A stretch of 64,000 bases of DNA from assembly GCA_030247855.1 (NCBI GenBank), contig JAPDRN010000082.1, positions 62,001 to 126,000 on the forward strand, given 5' to 3'. This DNA comes from Knufia peltigerae. Taxonomy: Eukaryota; Ascomycota; Eurotiomycetes; Chaetothyriales; Trichomeriaceae. Every line of letters starts with the position of its first letter. Within the stretch, counting starts at the first letter, position 1. Below the pieces are notes generated by a model that did not search any database, was not told the origin of the DNA, and saw only the letters and a program-made list of their open reading frames with translations. Position numbers and translations under genes: made by a program. Below, piece after piece: positions 1-9,039 of the stretch.

Positions 1-1169
1 CGAAAGTGGGCTGTGGCCTGTGTGTTACGCATACCCCGCCTTCGTGGCTGGGAGGCCGTATTTCCCACCGCACAAATTCAAAGAGGCATCAACATTATTT
101 CAAGCCTAATCGAACACGCTCTGACGCCGGCTCAACGACTATGTGGGCTTGTCGGCCCAACAATTGTACTCCGTCTTCCGCGTTCTGGACTCACTGCCCC
201 TTTTCCCTCAGATAAACGGTGTGGATAAGAAATACAAATACATCCATCATTGAAGGGATCTTCAATGCCGCAGGGAGATCAAAGGATGGCGGGGGCCAAA
301 AATAGACAGAATATGATGAGATCTTGTATCTGTGTCTCGTAATCATTTCAGCCGCAAGGCTCCGAGTACTGTACTGTACAATAGCACGGAATATCTTGAG
401 AGCGTACCCCCTCTTAGTCAGGCTTAGCACCAGAGAATCATAGCTGCCTGGGATATGGAATACGTGGTCAGTACGGAGATTCTTGAGAAACCTGTAACGG
501 AATGAGCATTGCGTGGCCCATGCCGCCACCATCGTGGAGAACAGAAACGACTCCTATGATAACAGCCTATCACTGGTTTCTAAAACATGATTGCCTGTGA
601 CTTCTGCTACAGGACTTCGCACGGTTGTTTTAGGTGGCAGGCAGTCAGTGTGAGAGCCAACTCGTACTCGTGTCGGCCGATACATTGATCCCAGCTTCGC
701 AGCTGCAAAAGTATATATGTATGTAGGATGCAGGGGAGTAGCACTGCGTATTCCGGTTACTGGATATCAAGCTAGTTCCAGATAAGCCGCCTTTCGCATC
801 CCGACGGTACTGTGCCGTATAGCTGAAGTACGACTAATACCGACTAGGTGCAAGTGGTGTTCCTGTCGGCGCAGCAGCAATCGAGCTTCGGTCACTCACC
901 AACAGCGGTCAGATCAGCTTGGGTCTTGGCGCCTGCCCACTCACTGGCCACCGCCTCCCTCTCCTCCTACCGCTTGCTGTTCAAATCCATCCTATCTTAC
1001 CTTCCTGACATTCCATTCTCAGCTTTGTCCTTGACCTCACTCTACAACATCTTCTGCTCGTGTATTTCGGAGGGTTCTTGTGCCTTCGTTGTTTCGAGTT
1101 CTCGCAAACCCCGCGCACAACAACCGCTTCTCATCTTATCGTCACTCAATCCTCACACAAGTCATCACA
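1..1169. promoter_or_regulatory. Upstream region and leader of ACT1
   Basis: I see no supported gene here. The last 250 bases or so (about 940-1165) are rich in C and T on the plus strand, as is usual in the promoter and leader of highly expressed ascomycete genes, and run directly into the actin start. A TATA-like stretch lies at about 711-722, but it is too far from the start to be assigned with confidence. Short open frames in this block begin with non-ATG codons and resemble no family I know. Confidence 0.55.
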
Positions 1170-2550
1170 ATGGAAGGTAAGCTTGCTTCTCCCAGCCTCA
1201 ACTTGGTGCACAAAGAATCTTTAACATTGCTGAACTTGTACTGATGCATCTTTCTCCCTACAGAAGAAGTTGCAGCTCTCGTCATTGACAATGGGTAAGC
1301 TCCTATTACCTACCCACCCAATGCGTCTATCTGCGCCCTGTCCCGTCGTGGTCTCCCAACACCTCAAATGCAGCTGCGGCATCATCGGAAAAGAAGGGCA
1401 AAATCATTTCCATAAAGACATTGCTGACAAAGTGTTTCCAGCTCTGGTATGTGCAAAGCTGGCTTTGCTGGTGATGATGCGCCACGAGCAGTTTTCCGTA
1501 AGTGCCCCGCATTGATGGAATGCATGGAGAATCAGGCCTGACATGCTCAACAGCATCCATTGTCGGTCGACCCCGTCACCATGGTATCATGATTGGTATG
1601 GGCCAAAAAGACTCCTACGTTGGTGACGAGGCCCAATCCAAGCGTGGTATCCTCACCCTCAGATATCCTATTGAACACGGTGTGGTCACAAACTGGGATG
1701 ATATGGAAAAGATCTGGCATCACACTTTCTACAACGAGCTGCGTGTCGCTCCAGAGGAGCACCCGGTCTTGTTGACCGAAGCCCCCATCAACCCCAAGTC
1801 CAACCGAGAGAAGATGACCCAGATCGTCTTCGAGACCTTCAATGCACCTGCTTTCTACGTCTCCATTCAGGCCGTTCTGTCCCTCTACGCTTCCGGTCGT
1901 ACCACCGGTATCGTGCTCGACTCCGGTGATGGTGTCACCCACGTTGTCCCCATCTACGAAGGTTTCGCTCTTCCTCACGCCATCTCTCGTGTCGACATGG
2001 CTGGTCGTGATTTGACCGACTACCTGATGAAGATTCTGGCAGAGAGAGGTTACACTTTCTCCACCACCGCCGAGCGAGAAATCGTCCGAGACATCAAGGA
2101 GAAGCTTTGCTACGTTGCGCTCGATTTCGAGCAGGAAATTCAAACCGCTTCCCAGAGCTCCAGCTTGGAGAAGTCGTACGAACTTCCTGATGGTCAAGTC
2201 ATCACCATTGGCAACGAACGATTCCGAGCTCCTGAAGCTCTCTTCCAGCCAAGCGTTCTTGGTCTCGAATCTGGCGGTATCCACGTCACCACTTTCAACT
2301 CCATCATGAAGTGTGACGTTGATGTCCGTAAAGATCTTTACGGCAACATCGTCATGGTGAGTGCTTCGCTGAAGCCCGATTCTATATTCATACTAATCTT
2401 GTGTAGTCTGGCGGTACAACCATGTACCCTGGTATCTCCGACCGAATGCAGAAGGAAATCACTGCTCTTGCCCCATCCTCCATGAAGGTCAAGATCATTG
2501 CACCTCCCGAGCGTAAATACTCCGTCTGGATCGGTGGCTCTATCCTGGCG

Positions 2551-2591
<41 letters not shown>

Positions 2592-2637
2592 GTACGACGA
2601 GAGTGGTCCTTCAATCGTCCACCGCAAGTGCTTCTAA
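1170..2637 (+). CDS. ACT1: Actin
   Basis: Actin is the ATP-binding filament protein of cables, patches and the cytokinetic ring, and also a subunit of chromatin complexes. The gene has five exons: 1170-1176, 1264-1294, 1442-1497, 1554-2356 and 2407-2637. Together they encode 375 residues, the standard actin length. The product starts [20 protein letters not shown], keeps the phosphate loops ([15 protein letters not shown] and LDSGDGVTH) and ends in the invariant SIVHRKCF. Exon 1 holds only seven coding bases (ATGGAAG), and three introns fall within the first 33 codons, the 5'-loaded layout known for filamentous fungal actins. All four introns are GT-AG. Frame continuity and near-universal conservation make this the surest call in the window. 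Confidence 0.99.
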
Positions 2638-3073
2638 ACGTTTCGCAAGCACATTGAAATGCTTGTTTCTCCGGATGACACGCAGCAACCTTTTCGAGAC
2701 AGTAGTGCACGAATTCAAGATTTTGATGAGACCAATGGCATGCGGAGCATAGAATTGTGGTGATCGATCAGTTGATGGAAGGTTTCCAAAACAAAAAATT
2801 ATTTGTGGAACTAGCACGGAAGTCAGGCGCGTCTCATACACAGAATGGAGGATGCGGGATACATTGAGACATGTATTAAGAGCAAAGTCACACCTTCAAT
2901 GAGGTAGCACCATTCCAATAGTGTCTAGACTGCAATGCTAGCCGTTAATGTTTCAAACAATGCACACCTAAATTTGCAAAACGTTGTGCGCCCTTGGTAT
3001 ATCCTAGCCCCCTCGTTCCCTATGCATGTACAGTGTCGCCGTCATCCAACATATGGAGTGTAGATTACTAGGT
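2638..3073. other. Convergent intergenic region, ACT1/THR1
   Basis: These 436 bases separate two genes that face each other. They should hold the 3' ends of the ACT1 and THR1 transcripts. No conserved coding frame, RNA gene or repeat is visible. Confidence 0.5.
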
Positions 3074-4544
3074 TCATACTGTCTTGAGGCTTGTTCGATA
3101 GCCTGGGACGTCACCGGGGACTTCCCTTATCGTGGCACCGTCCTCGGCAGGCTCAAGGACCTTCCACTCGCAGGTGATGCCCTCGTCTTTGAAATGTTGC
3201 ACAATGACACCCGCGATGGCATCGAAATTCTCCGTGGCGAGGGCCAGGATGGTGGGGCCCGCTCCCGACAGGCATATGCCCAGCAGACCCTTGTGTGAAG
3301 TGGGCGACATGGACGAGAGAATGGCGGGCAAGGCCGGGATCAAGGTCTTGCGGTACGGCTGGTGGATCTTGTCCTGCATCGCACTGTAGATGAGGTCGGG
3401 GTTCGGCGGCGAGTCGGAAAGCACCGTGGTCAAAAGTGCCAGTCTCTGGAGGTTGAAGATCTTTTGGTTGTCGATTAGCTTTGTGATTCACACAAATTTT
3501 TTTGATGTTTTTTTTTCAAAGAACAATAACGCGTTTGGTTCTTCAAGGACATGTAAAGGGAAAGGGCAAGACGAGGGAGCGTGTTGTGTATGTGTATGTG
3601 CATGTGTATGTCTGTGCGTGGGGGGGGGGGGAGAGAGAGAGATAAAGTATAGGAAACTCACCATGTCCTGCCTCGTATACGACTTGGGCAACACTTCTCT
3701 TGCCTTTGCCGTGCTCACCTCGAAATCCGGGATGATGGCTAGAGCTTTGATTTCCTTGGCCCAGTCAAATCGACGATAGTGGCCGATGTTCTCGGGCGGG
3801 ATGGGTGGCGTGAGACCCGTGTCGACGCCGCCTGCCGGCTGAGGGAGGACTTCCGACAAGGGGACCTCCTTGCGCGCCATATCGTCCGGGTCCAGCTCGT
3901 TGAGGTACGTGCCGACGAAGCCACCATACAGGGCGGCGGCGACATTGTCCGGGTGACGCTCGACCATGAGGCAGAAGTCGAGGAGGCGGGGTTGAGACAG
4001 GTTGAGCTTGCCGACGACGTTCCCAAGCAGGACGCCGGCCACGACGGCGGCACCGGACGATCCCAGACCCCGGCCGAGTGGGATTGGGTTGTGTATGTGG
4101 ACGTGCGTCTGTGGAGGAAAGGCACGTTGGTTGTGGCACCGGAGAACGTACAAGGCCGTCCGGGTCAGGAGGTTGTTGGCCGGGTTGAGGTCAATGTCCT
4201 CCGCTCCCACGCCGGTGTAGGTCACTGTGCAGTTCAGTGGATTGTTGGAAGCATCGGCCGGCGAGGTTTCGTCGACACTGACGCGAAGTTCGAGGTACAT
4301 TGACAAGGCGAGGCCGATGACATCGAAGCCCGGGCCTAGATGGGATAGACGGGTCAGGGACGGAAGCAATAGACAACAGGACTAGCCGTCCTGGGGTGTT
4401 GGAAGGGGGGAAAAGGGGAAGATTTCTTAGACATACCAATGTTGGCCGATGAGCATGGAACCTCTGTTCATATTAGAAAGTTGCTTTCTTAGAGTATTGC
4501 TTGATATGAGGGACAGAAAAAAAAGACTCACTTATAAGATGCAT
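3074..4544 (-). CDS. THR1: Homoserine kinase
   Basis: This GHMP-family kinase phosphorylates L-homoserine with ATP to O-phosphohomoserine, the step before threonine synthase in cytosolic threonine synthesis. The exons in transcript order are 4532-4544, 4437-4463, 3662-4335 and 3074-3460, giving 366 residues (the yeast enzyme is about 357). The first two exons carry only 13 and 27 bases; joined, they give MHLIKVPCSSANIGPGFDV, the conserved GHMP N-terminus. The ATP loop PLGRGLGSSGAA and the C-terminal GHMP motif GICLSGAGPTILA are clear. The third intron (3461-3661) holds a microsatellite and appears to end in AAG, just after a GCTAATC branch-like site. Using that acceptor yields DMIFNLQRLALL, which fits the family. 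A nearby upstream AAG would add four residues instead. The gene diverges from ADE5,7. Confidence 0.95.
3581..3642. repeat. TG / poly-G / GA microsatellite in THR1 intron 3
   Basis: On the plus strand this is an irregular TG/TATG-rich run, then about twelve consecutive G, then about six GA units. It lies wholly inside the third THR1 intron, which explains that intron's unusual length (201 bases). Simple repeats of this kind are prone to length change. Confidence 0.85.
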
Positions 4545-5229
4545 GGTGGGATGAGGGAGGCCCAGCTCAACGAGGCAAGGCTACCCTCCAAAAAATCCTG
4601 ATATCCTCCTGTCTTCGAAGTGTATGGTAATGGCAGGAGTGTTCAAAGCTTCAAACCACAGCGTCTGCCAGCACCTTTCCCTGGTCGTTGTCACCTTTCG
4701 CTGTTGTAGTTCACTGCCGGCGAGATCGGTCTGTATGAGTCGAAAAACAATGCTAGGTGGTTGAGTGACAGGGTAGCCAATCAAAACCCGGATGAATTTT
4801 TCGCCTCCTTTATCGATAAGGAATTTGGGGGAGAATTTTCCTTGCTTGGCGTTGCTGCTACAACGACCATTATTTCTATCTCGAGACACGCTGTAGGACG
4901 AGGAACTCTAGGCCCTTTCAGTTACATGTAGTCTAGAGCTATTCATTTTTGCTCAGGCAGACATATTTCTTGTCGTTGTCTTGGCAGGTAAGTTGTGTTG
5001 CATTTTGGCGTTTGGTTATGGTGTTGTGTTTTGAAAATTGTTCGACAAGCACCAGGAGTTTTGAGCGAGGTCTGTAGCAGAGACTGACGAGCAATGTGAG
5101 ATTTGCTCAAGAATCGGTTGACTGGTATCTCTGCTACCGCTATATTGAGCTCTGGTGCTAATAGCTTGTTCGATATATGGAGTTTGTACTGACCTCAATT
5201 TCATTTTCCAGATAAGACCCGCGACGACA
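4545..5229. promoter_or_regulatory. Divergent promoter region, THR1 / ADE5,7
   Basis: This 685-base interval separates two biosynthetic genes transcribed outward. TGAGTCG at 4736-4742 is one base from the Gcn4/CPC1 palindrome TGAGTCA and could link both genes to general amino-acid control, but a single near-match is weak evidence. The right part contains a likely leader intron of ADE5,7. No protein-coding gene is supported here. Confidence 0.4.
4988..5211 (+). other. Probable 5'-leader intron of ADE5,7
   Basis: A strong donor (GCAG|GTAAGT) at 4988 and an acceptor (TTTTCCAG) ending at 5211 flank 224 bases, with a TACTGAC branch-like site about 20 bases before the acceptor. Splicing would leave an 18-base leader between the junction and the ATG at 5230. 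It would also remove the upstream in-frame codons, which do not look like purine-enzyme sequence. Transcript data are needed to confirm it. Confidence 0.5.
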
Positions 5230-7614
5230 ATGGCAGCAGAAAGACTTCGCATACTCGTCATTGGCTCCGGTGGGCGAGAACATGCCCTTGCCTGGAGGCT
5301 GGCAAAATCGCCCTCTGTCGATGTTGTTCACGTTGCGCCGGGCAATGGTGGCACAGAATTCGACAAGGTCGCCAATGTTAACATAGCCGCGGATAATTTT
5401 ACCGACTTGGTCGACCACGCACAGAAACATGGTCTCAACCTCGTGGTCGTCGGTCCTGAGGCACCCCTGGTTGCGGGTATTGAAGGATTCTTCCGAAAGA
5501 AGGGCATCCGCTGCTTTGGCCCTAGCAAGGCCGCTGCTAGAATGGAGGGTTCAAAAGCCTTCTCCAAGGATTTCATGCAACGTCATGGCATTCCGACAGC
5601 TGCATTCCGAAACTTCGACGATTACGAGTCTGCTCGCAAATACCTTGATTCTGTCAATCACGATGTCGTAATCAAAGCAGATGGTTTGGCAGCGGGAAAA
5701 GGAGTCATCATCCCGACGACTAAAGACGAGGCACATGAAGCCTTGCGTAAGATTATGGTTGAGCACGAGTTCGGGTCGGCCGGCTCGCAAGTGGTTATTG
5801 AGGAGTTTTTGGAAGGCGAAGAGCTCAGTGTCCTGTCTTTCAGTGATGGTTACACTATCAGATCACTCCCACCCGCCCAAGATCATAAACGGGCTCTAGA
5901 TGGGGATCAAGGCCCGAATACTGGAGGCATGGGCTGTTATGCACCAACAAGGGTCGCTTCCAAGGAACTAATTGCTCAGGTCGACCGTGAGATTGTACAA
6001 CCTACCATCGACTGTATGAGACGGGAAGGTATGCCGTTTGTCGGTTTTCTCTTCACCGGTCTCATGATAACCAAGAACGGACCGAAAGTGTTGGAGTACA
6101 ACGTAAGAGGAGGTGATCCTGAAATTCAGACCCTGCTGCCTCTTTTGAGCGACGACACCGATCTCGCTAAAGTTATGCTCGCCTGCACAGAACACTGGTT
6201 GGACGGAGTTTCCCTAAAAATTGAACCGAAGTTTGGCGCTACGGTCGTCGCATGTGCGGAAGGATACCCTGGCAAGTATGCAAAGAATCGACAAATTAGT
6301 ATCCAGAAAGTGGCGCAGGATACCTTTGTGTTCCACGCGGGTACTAATATGGATGGCAAACATGTAATCTCTACTGGCGGCCGAGTGATAGCTTCGACTG
6401 CAACGGCAGCTACATTGGAAGATGCGGTGGCGAAAGCCTACAAAGGCATGGACTGTATCAAATTTCAGGGGATGCACTTCAGAAAAGACATTGCTCATCG
6501 TGCTTTTGCGAGGAAGGAGCAAGACAAGGGACTGGAAAGTGAGACTTTGACATATGCTTCTGCTGGTGTTTCAATTGACGCAGGCAACGATTTGGTCAGC
6601 AGAATCAAACCAGCCGTCAAGATGACCTCTCGTCCTGGTGCTAATGCAATCATTGGCGGATTCGGTGGAGCTTTCGATCTTGCAAGTGCTGGCTACAACG
6701 AAAAGTCACCTATGCTCATTGGCGCTATCGATGGTGTCGGTACCAAGCTCAAAATTGCCCATGCCACAAATATTCATGACACTGTGGGCATTGACCTGGT
6801 TGCCATGAACGTGAATGATTTGGTTGTGCAAGGAGCCGAACCACTAATGTTCCTGGACTGCTACACATGTAGTATCTTGGATGTCGACATTGCAAGCAGC
6901 TTCATCAAGGGTGTTTGTGACGGCTGCAAGACTGCAAAATGTGCTTTGGTAGGAGGTGAAACAGCGGAAATGCCAGGACTTCTGAACGGCACCGAATACG
7001 ATGCTGTTGGCGCGGCAATTGGTGCTCTCGACACTGCGGCCGGGAAGCGGCTTTTGCCAGACACGGAAAGCATGGTTAAGGGCGATATACTCCTTGGCCT
7101 GGCTTCGGATGGTCTCCACTCCAATGGTTTCTCCCTGGTGCGCCGAGTCGTTGAGAAAATGCGCTTGAACTTCTCGGACCAGGCACCATGGAACCCGGAC
7201 CAGACAGTAGGGAGATCTCTGCTAACCCCAACCCGGATCTATGTCACATCGCTCCTTCAAGCAGTCAAGCGAGATCTGATCAAGGGCATGTCGCACATCA
7301 CGGGTGGGGGCCTTACGGAAAACGTGCCTCGAATGTTGCCAGGCCACCTTTCCGCTGAGATCGACGTATCAACGTGGAATCGACCCGCCGTTTTTGAGTG
7401 GCTCCAGCGATCTGGCAACATCAACAATACAGAGATGGCTCGGACGTTCAATAATGGAATCGGCATGGTCCTTGTCGTGTCTGATGTTGCCTCTGGTGAG
7501 GTCAAGAAGATCCTAGAAGCCGAAGGAGAAACAGTCTTCAAGCTTGGCAAGTTGGTGAACAGGGATGGTCAAGAAGGTTGCGTCTTGAGTAATCTGGACA
7601 GATGGACCTCCTGA
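5230..7614 (+). CDS. ADE5,7: Bifunctional GAR synthetase / AIR synthetase
   Basis: This fused cytosolic enzyme catalyses two steps of de novo purine synthesis. The N-terminal half (about residues 1-430, PurD type) ligates glycine to phosphoribosylamine. The C-terminal half (about 450-790, PurM type) closes the imidazole ring of FGAM to AIR. It is one uninterrupted frame of 794 residues, the usual size of the fungal fusion. Visible marks are the N-terminal ILVIGSGGREHALAW, the ATP-grasp stretch VIKADGLAAGKGVI, the YNVRGGDPEIQ segment, and in the PurM half GGFGGAFDL, GAIDGVGTKLKIA, LVGGETAEMPG and HITGGGLTENVPRML. I chose the ATG at 5230 because the PurD fold begins just after it; further upstream in frame there is only GTG. 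Confidence 0.97.
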   Translation: MAAERLRILVIGSGGREHALAWRLAKSPSVDVVHVAPGNGGTEFDKVANVNIAADNFTDLVDHAQKHGLNLVVVGPEAPLVAGIEGFFRKKGIRCFGPSKAAARMEGSKAFSKDFMQRHGIPTAAFRNFDDYESARKYLDSVNHDVVIKADGLAAGKGVIIPTTKDEAHEALRKIMVEHEFGSAGSQVVIEEFLEGEELSVLSFSDGYTIRSLPPAQDHKRALDGDQGPNTGGMGCYAPTRVASKELIAQVDREIVQPTIDCMRREGMPFVGFLFTGLMITKNGPKVLEYNVRGGDPEIQTLLPLLSDDTDLAKVMLACTEHWLDGVSLKIEPKFGATVVACAEGYPGKYAKNRQISIQKVAQDTFVFHAGTNMDGKHVISTGGRVIASTATAATLEDAVAKAYKGMDCIKFQGMHFRKDIAHRAFARKEQDKGLESETLTYASAGVSIDAGNDLVSRIKPAVKMTSRPGANAIIGGFGGAFDLASAGYNEKSPMLIGAIDGVGTKLKIAHATNIHDTVGIDLVAMNVNDLVVQGAEPLMFLDCYTCSILDVDIASSFIKGVCDGCKTAKCALVGGETAEMPGLLNGTEYDAVGAAIGALDTAAGKRLLPDTESMVKGDILLGLASDGLHSNGFSLVRRVVEKMRLNFSDQAPWNPDQTVGRSLLTPTRIYVTSLLQAVKRDLIKGMSHITGGGLTENVPRMLPGHLSAEIDVSTWNRPAVFEWLQRSGNINNTEMARTFNNGIGMVLVVSDVASGEVKKILEAEGETVFKLGKLVNRDGQEGCVLSNLDRWTS

Positions 7615-9039
7615 GGAATCAATATTCGCACTCTGGAGAATAACATCTCCTTTGTGCACCTTTAGTGAGCAGACCTGAAAAGATATCTGCCGTTCCAAGT
7701 GTCCGCAGCAGCATAGTGAGCCTTTTTATGCGAACAGAAAATCGTTCCTCGGCGAGTTCTGGGGCTTCAGTTATATGTGATGGGAATCTTGCTGAAAAGT
7801 GCAACATGCTTTCTCCAACGTTTGTATCCTGGCACGTTCTGGCATGCAAGGGAACCCATTCAGGAAGTTCCGACGTGCTTCTATCCCCAACAAAGCATTT
7901 GGTGTTGGGCCCCAGTACCGCCTCGAATACTTGGGGATCAAGGTCCCTGTGAATGCCAGCCAGAATCGACCTTGGAAATTTTGTCTGCTGGCCCTCTTCG
8001 TCGTCAATCTGCGGACTCAACGATCGGCACGCCTTACACTCCAGCGGCCCAGCAATGGGGCGTTGCTAATGTCTCGCCTTCCTACATGCTTTCAGCCTTT
8101 GCAATTACGTTATTTGCACTATTGTTCTTGATGACAGGAGAGCCGCATGGTCGGGCTCGCCAACCTTCTGATATAGCATTGCAGCACGCAAACCATTGCG
8201 AGGTCAAGCATACCTTTCAAATGCTTTCTTGGAAATTGAAGCCCTCCAAATCAGCCAAAAATTGCAAACTCGGTCGATAAAGCTACTTCGAACGCAAAAG
8301 ATGCGCATGATCTGCGAATAAGCACTTCCGATGAGCGCTCTCTGCGGATGCTTGTCTTTGAATATCTCGACGGCAATGTCATCGGAAGCATACTGTGTTA
8401 TCAGTGCATTTATCTCTGGCTTGGAGCTCGTCGACGGTTGTATGTTTTGTTAATCTTAGCTTTAATTTCTGAGCACGTTGGAGTCAAGCTGGCCGACTTC
8501 CACGAAACTAGCAAGGCTATTGGGGATTATACTGGGCTTTCACTTACTAAATGAGCCGGATCAGTAGATCTTCACGATGGAAACTTTGAAACTTCGGCAC
8601 GATCTTTAGAAAAATAATACCATGTCTTTCAAGGAGGAGCAGAGTCGCATCGTTGGACTTTGACTTGAAGACTGCATTGTGGCCGCCCGAGATACCGCAT
8701 TTCTATTTATTGTACTTCTGATGCTACTATACGTCGAAAACCAACTAGAGCAGGTGATTCTTTGACATTCCACGACGAGTTTTTGAGTGTCTAGCAACCA
8801 ATGCTCAGCCTGATATTCGTTTCCGGCTTTACCTCGGCTGATATTTGTGAAAAAGTTGCCATTGCGAACTCCCGCTTCACCTTTTGTCCTGAGACATGTT
8901 AACACGATTGTATTGTTGGTTTTGCTCCATAAAATTGCTCTCAGTCTTCGAAAGTGATAGCTGAGCTCGACGGAGAAACGAGTCTCTTCCTAAAGTGCCG
9001 CGGTCTTTCTTTCGCAGTTTGCAATCCCACGATCTTCAT
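7615..9039. other. Intergenic block downstream of ADE5,7
   Basis: The block is 1.4 kb long. Apart from the possible minus-strand gene listed separately (7619-8905), I see no recognised feature. The right end should hold the PET127 promoter. Confidence 0.4.
7619..8905 (-). other. Possible unrecognised multi-exon or decaying gene
   Basis: The minus strand carries several protein-like stretches in different frames. (1) About 8606-8905 includes NEYQAEHWLLDTQKLVVECQ. (2) About 8545-8680 includes NDATLLLLERHGIIFLK and ends in REDLLIRLI. (3) About 8213-8430 includes INALITQYASDDIAVEIFKD. (4) 7619 to about 8059 runs for some 145 codons, starts near GPLECKACRSL with a C-x2-C pair, and ends at a stop at 7619. 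GT-AG pairs exist between some segments, but I could not join them all in one frame. The leucine-rich helix in (2) faintly recalls an ankyrin repeat; I do not assign a family. It may be a fast-evolving gene with hidden introns, a pseudogene, or chance. Confidence 0.3.

Noticed and set aside
1547..2284. 245-codon minus-strand open frame opposite ACT1
   Set aside because: It is an antisense shadow of the actin exon; actin codon usage leaves the complementary frame open, and the peptide has no family character.
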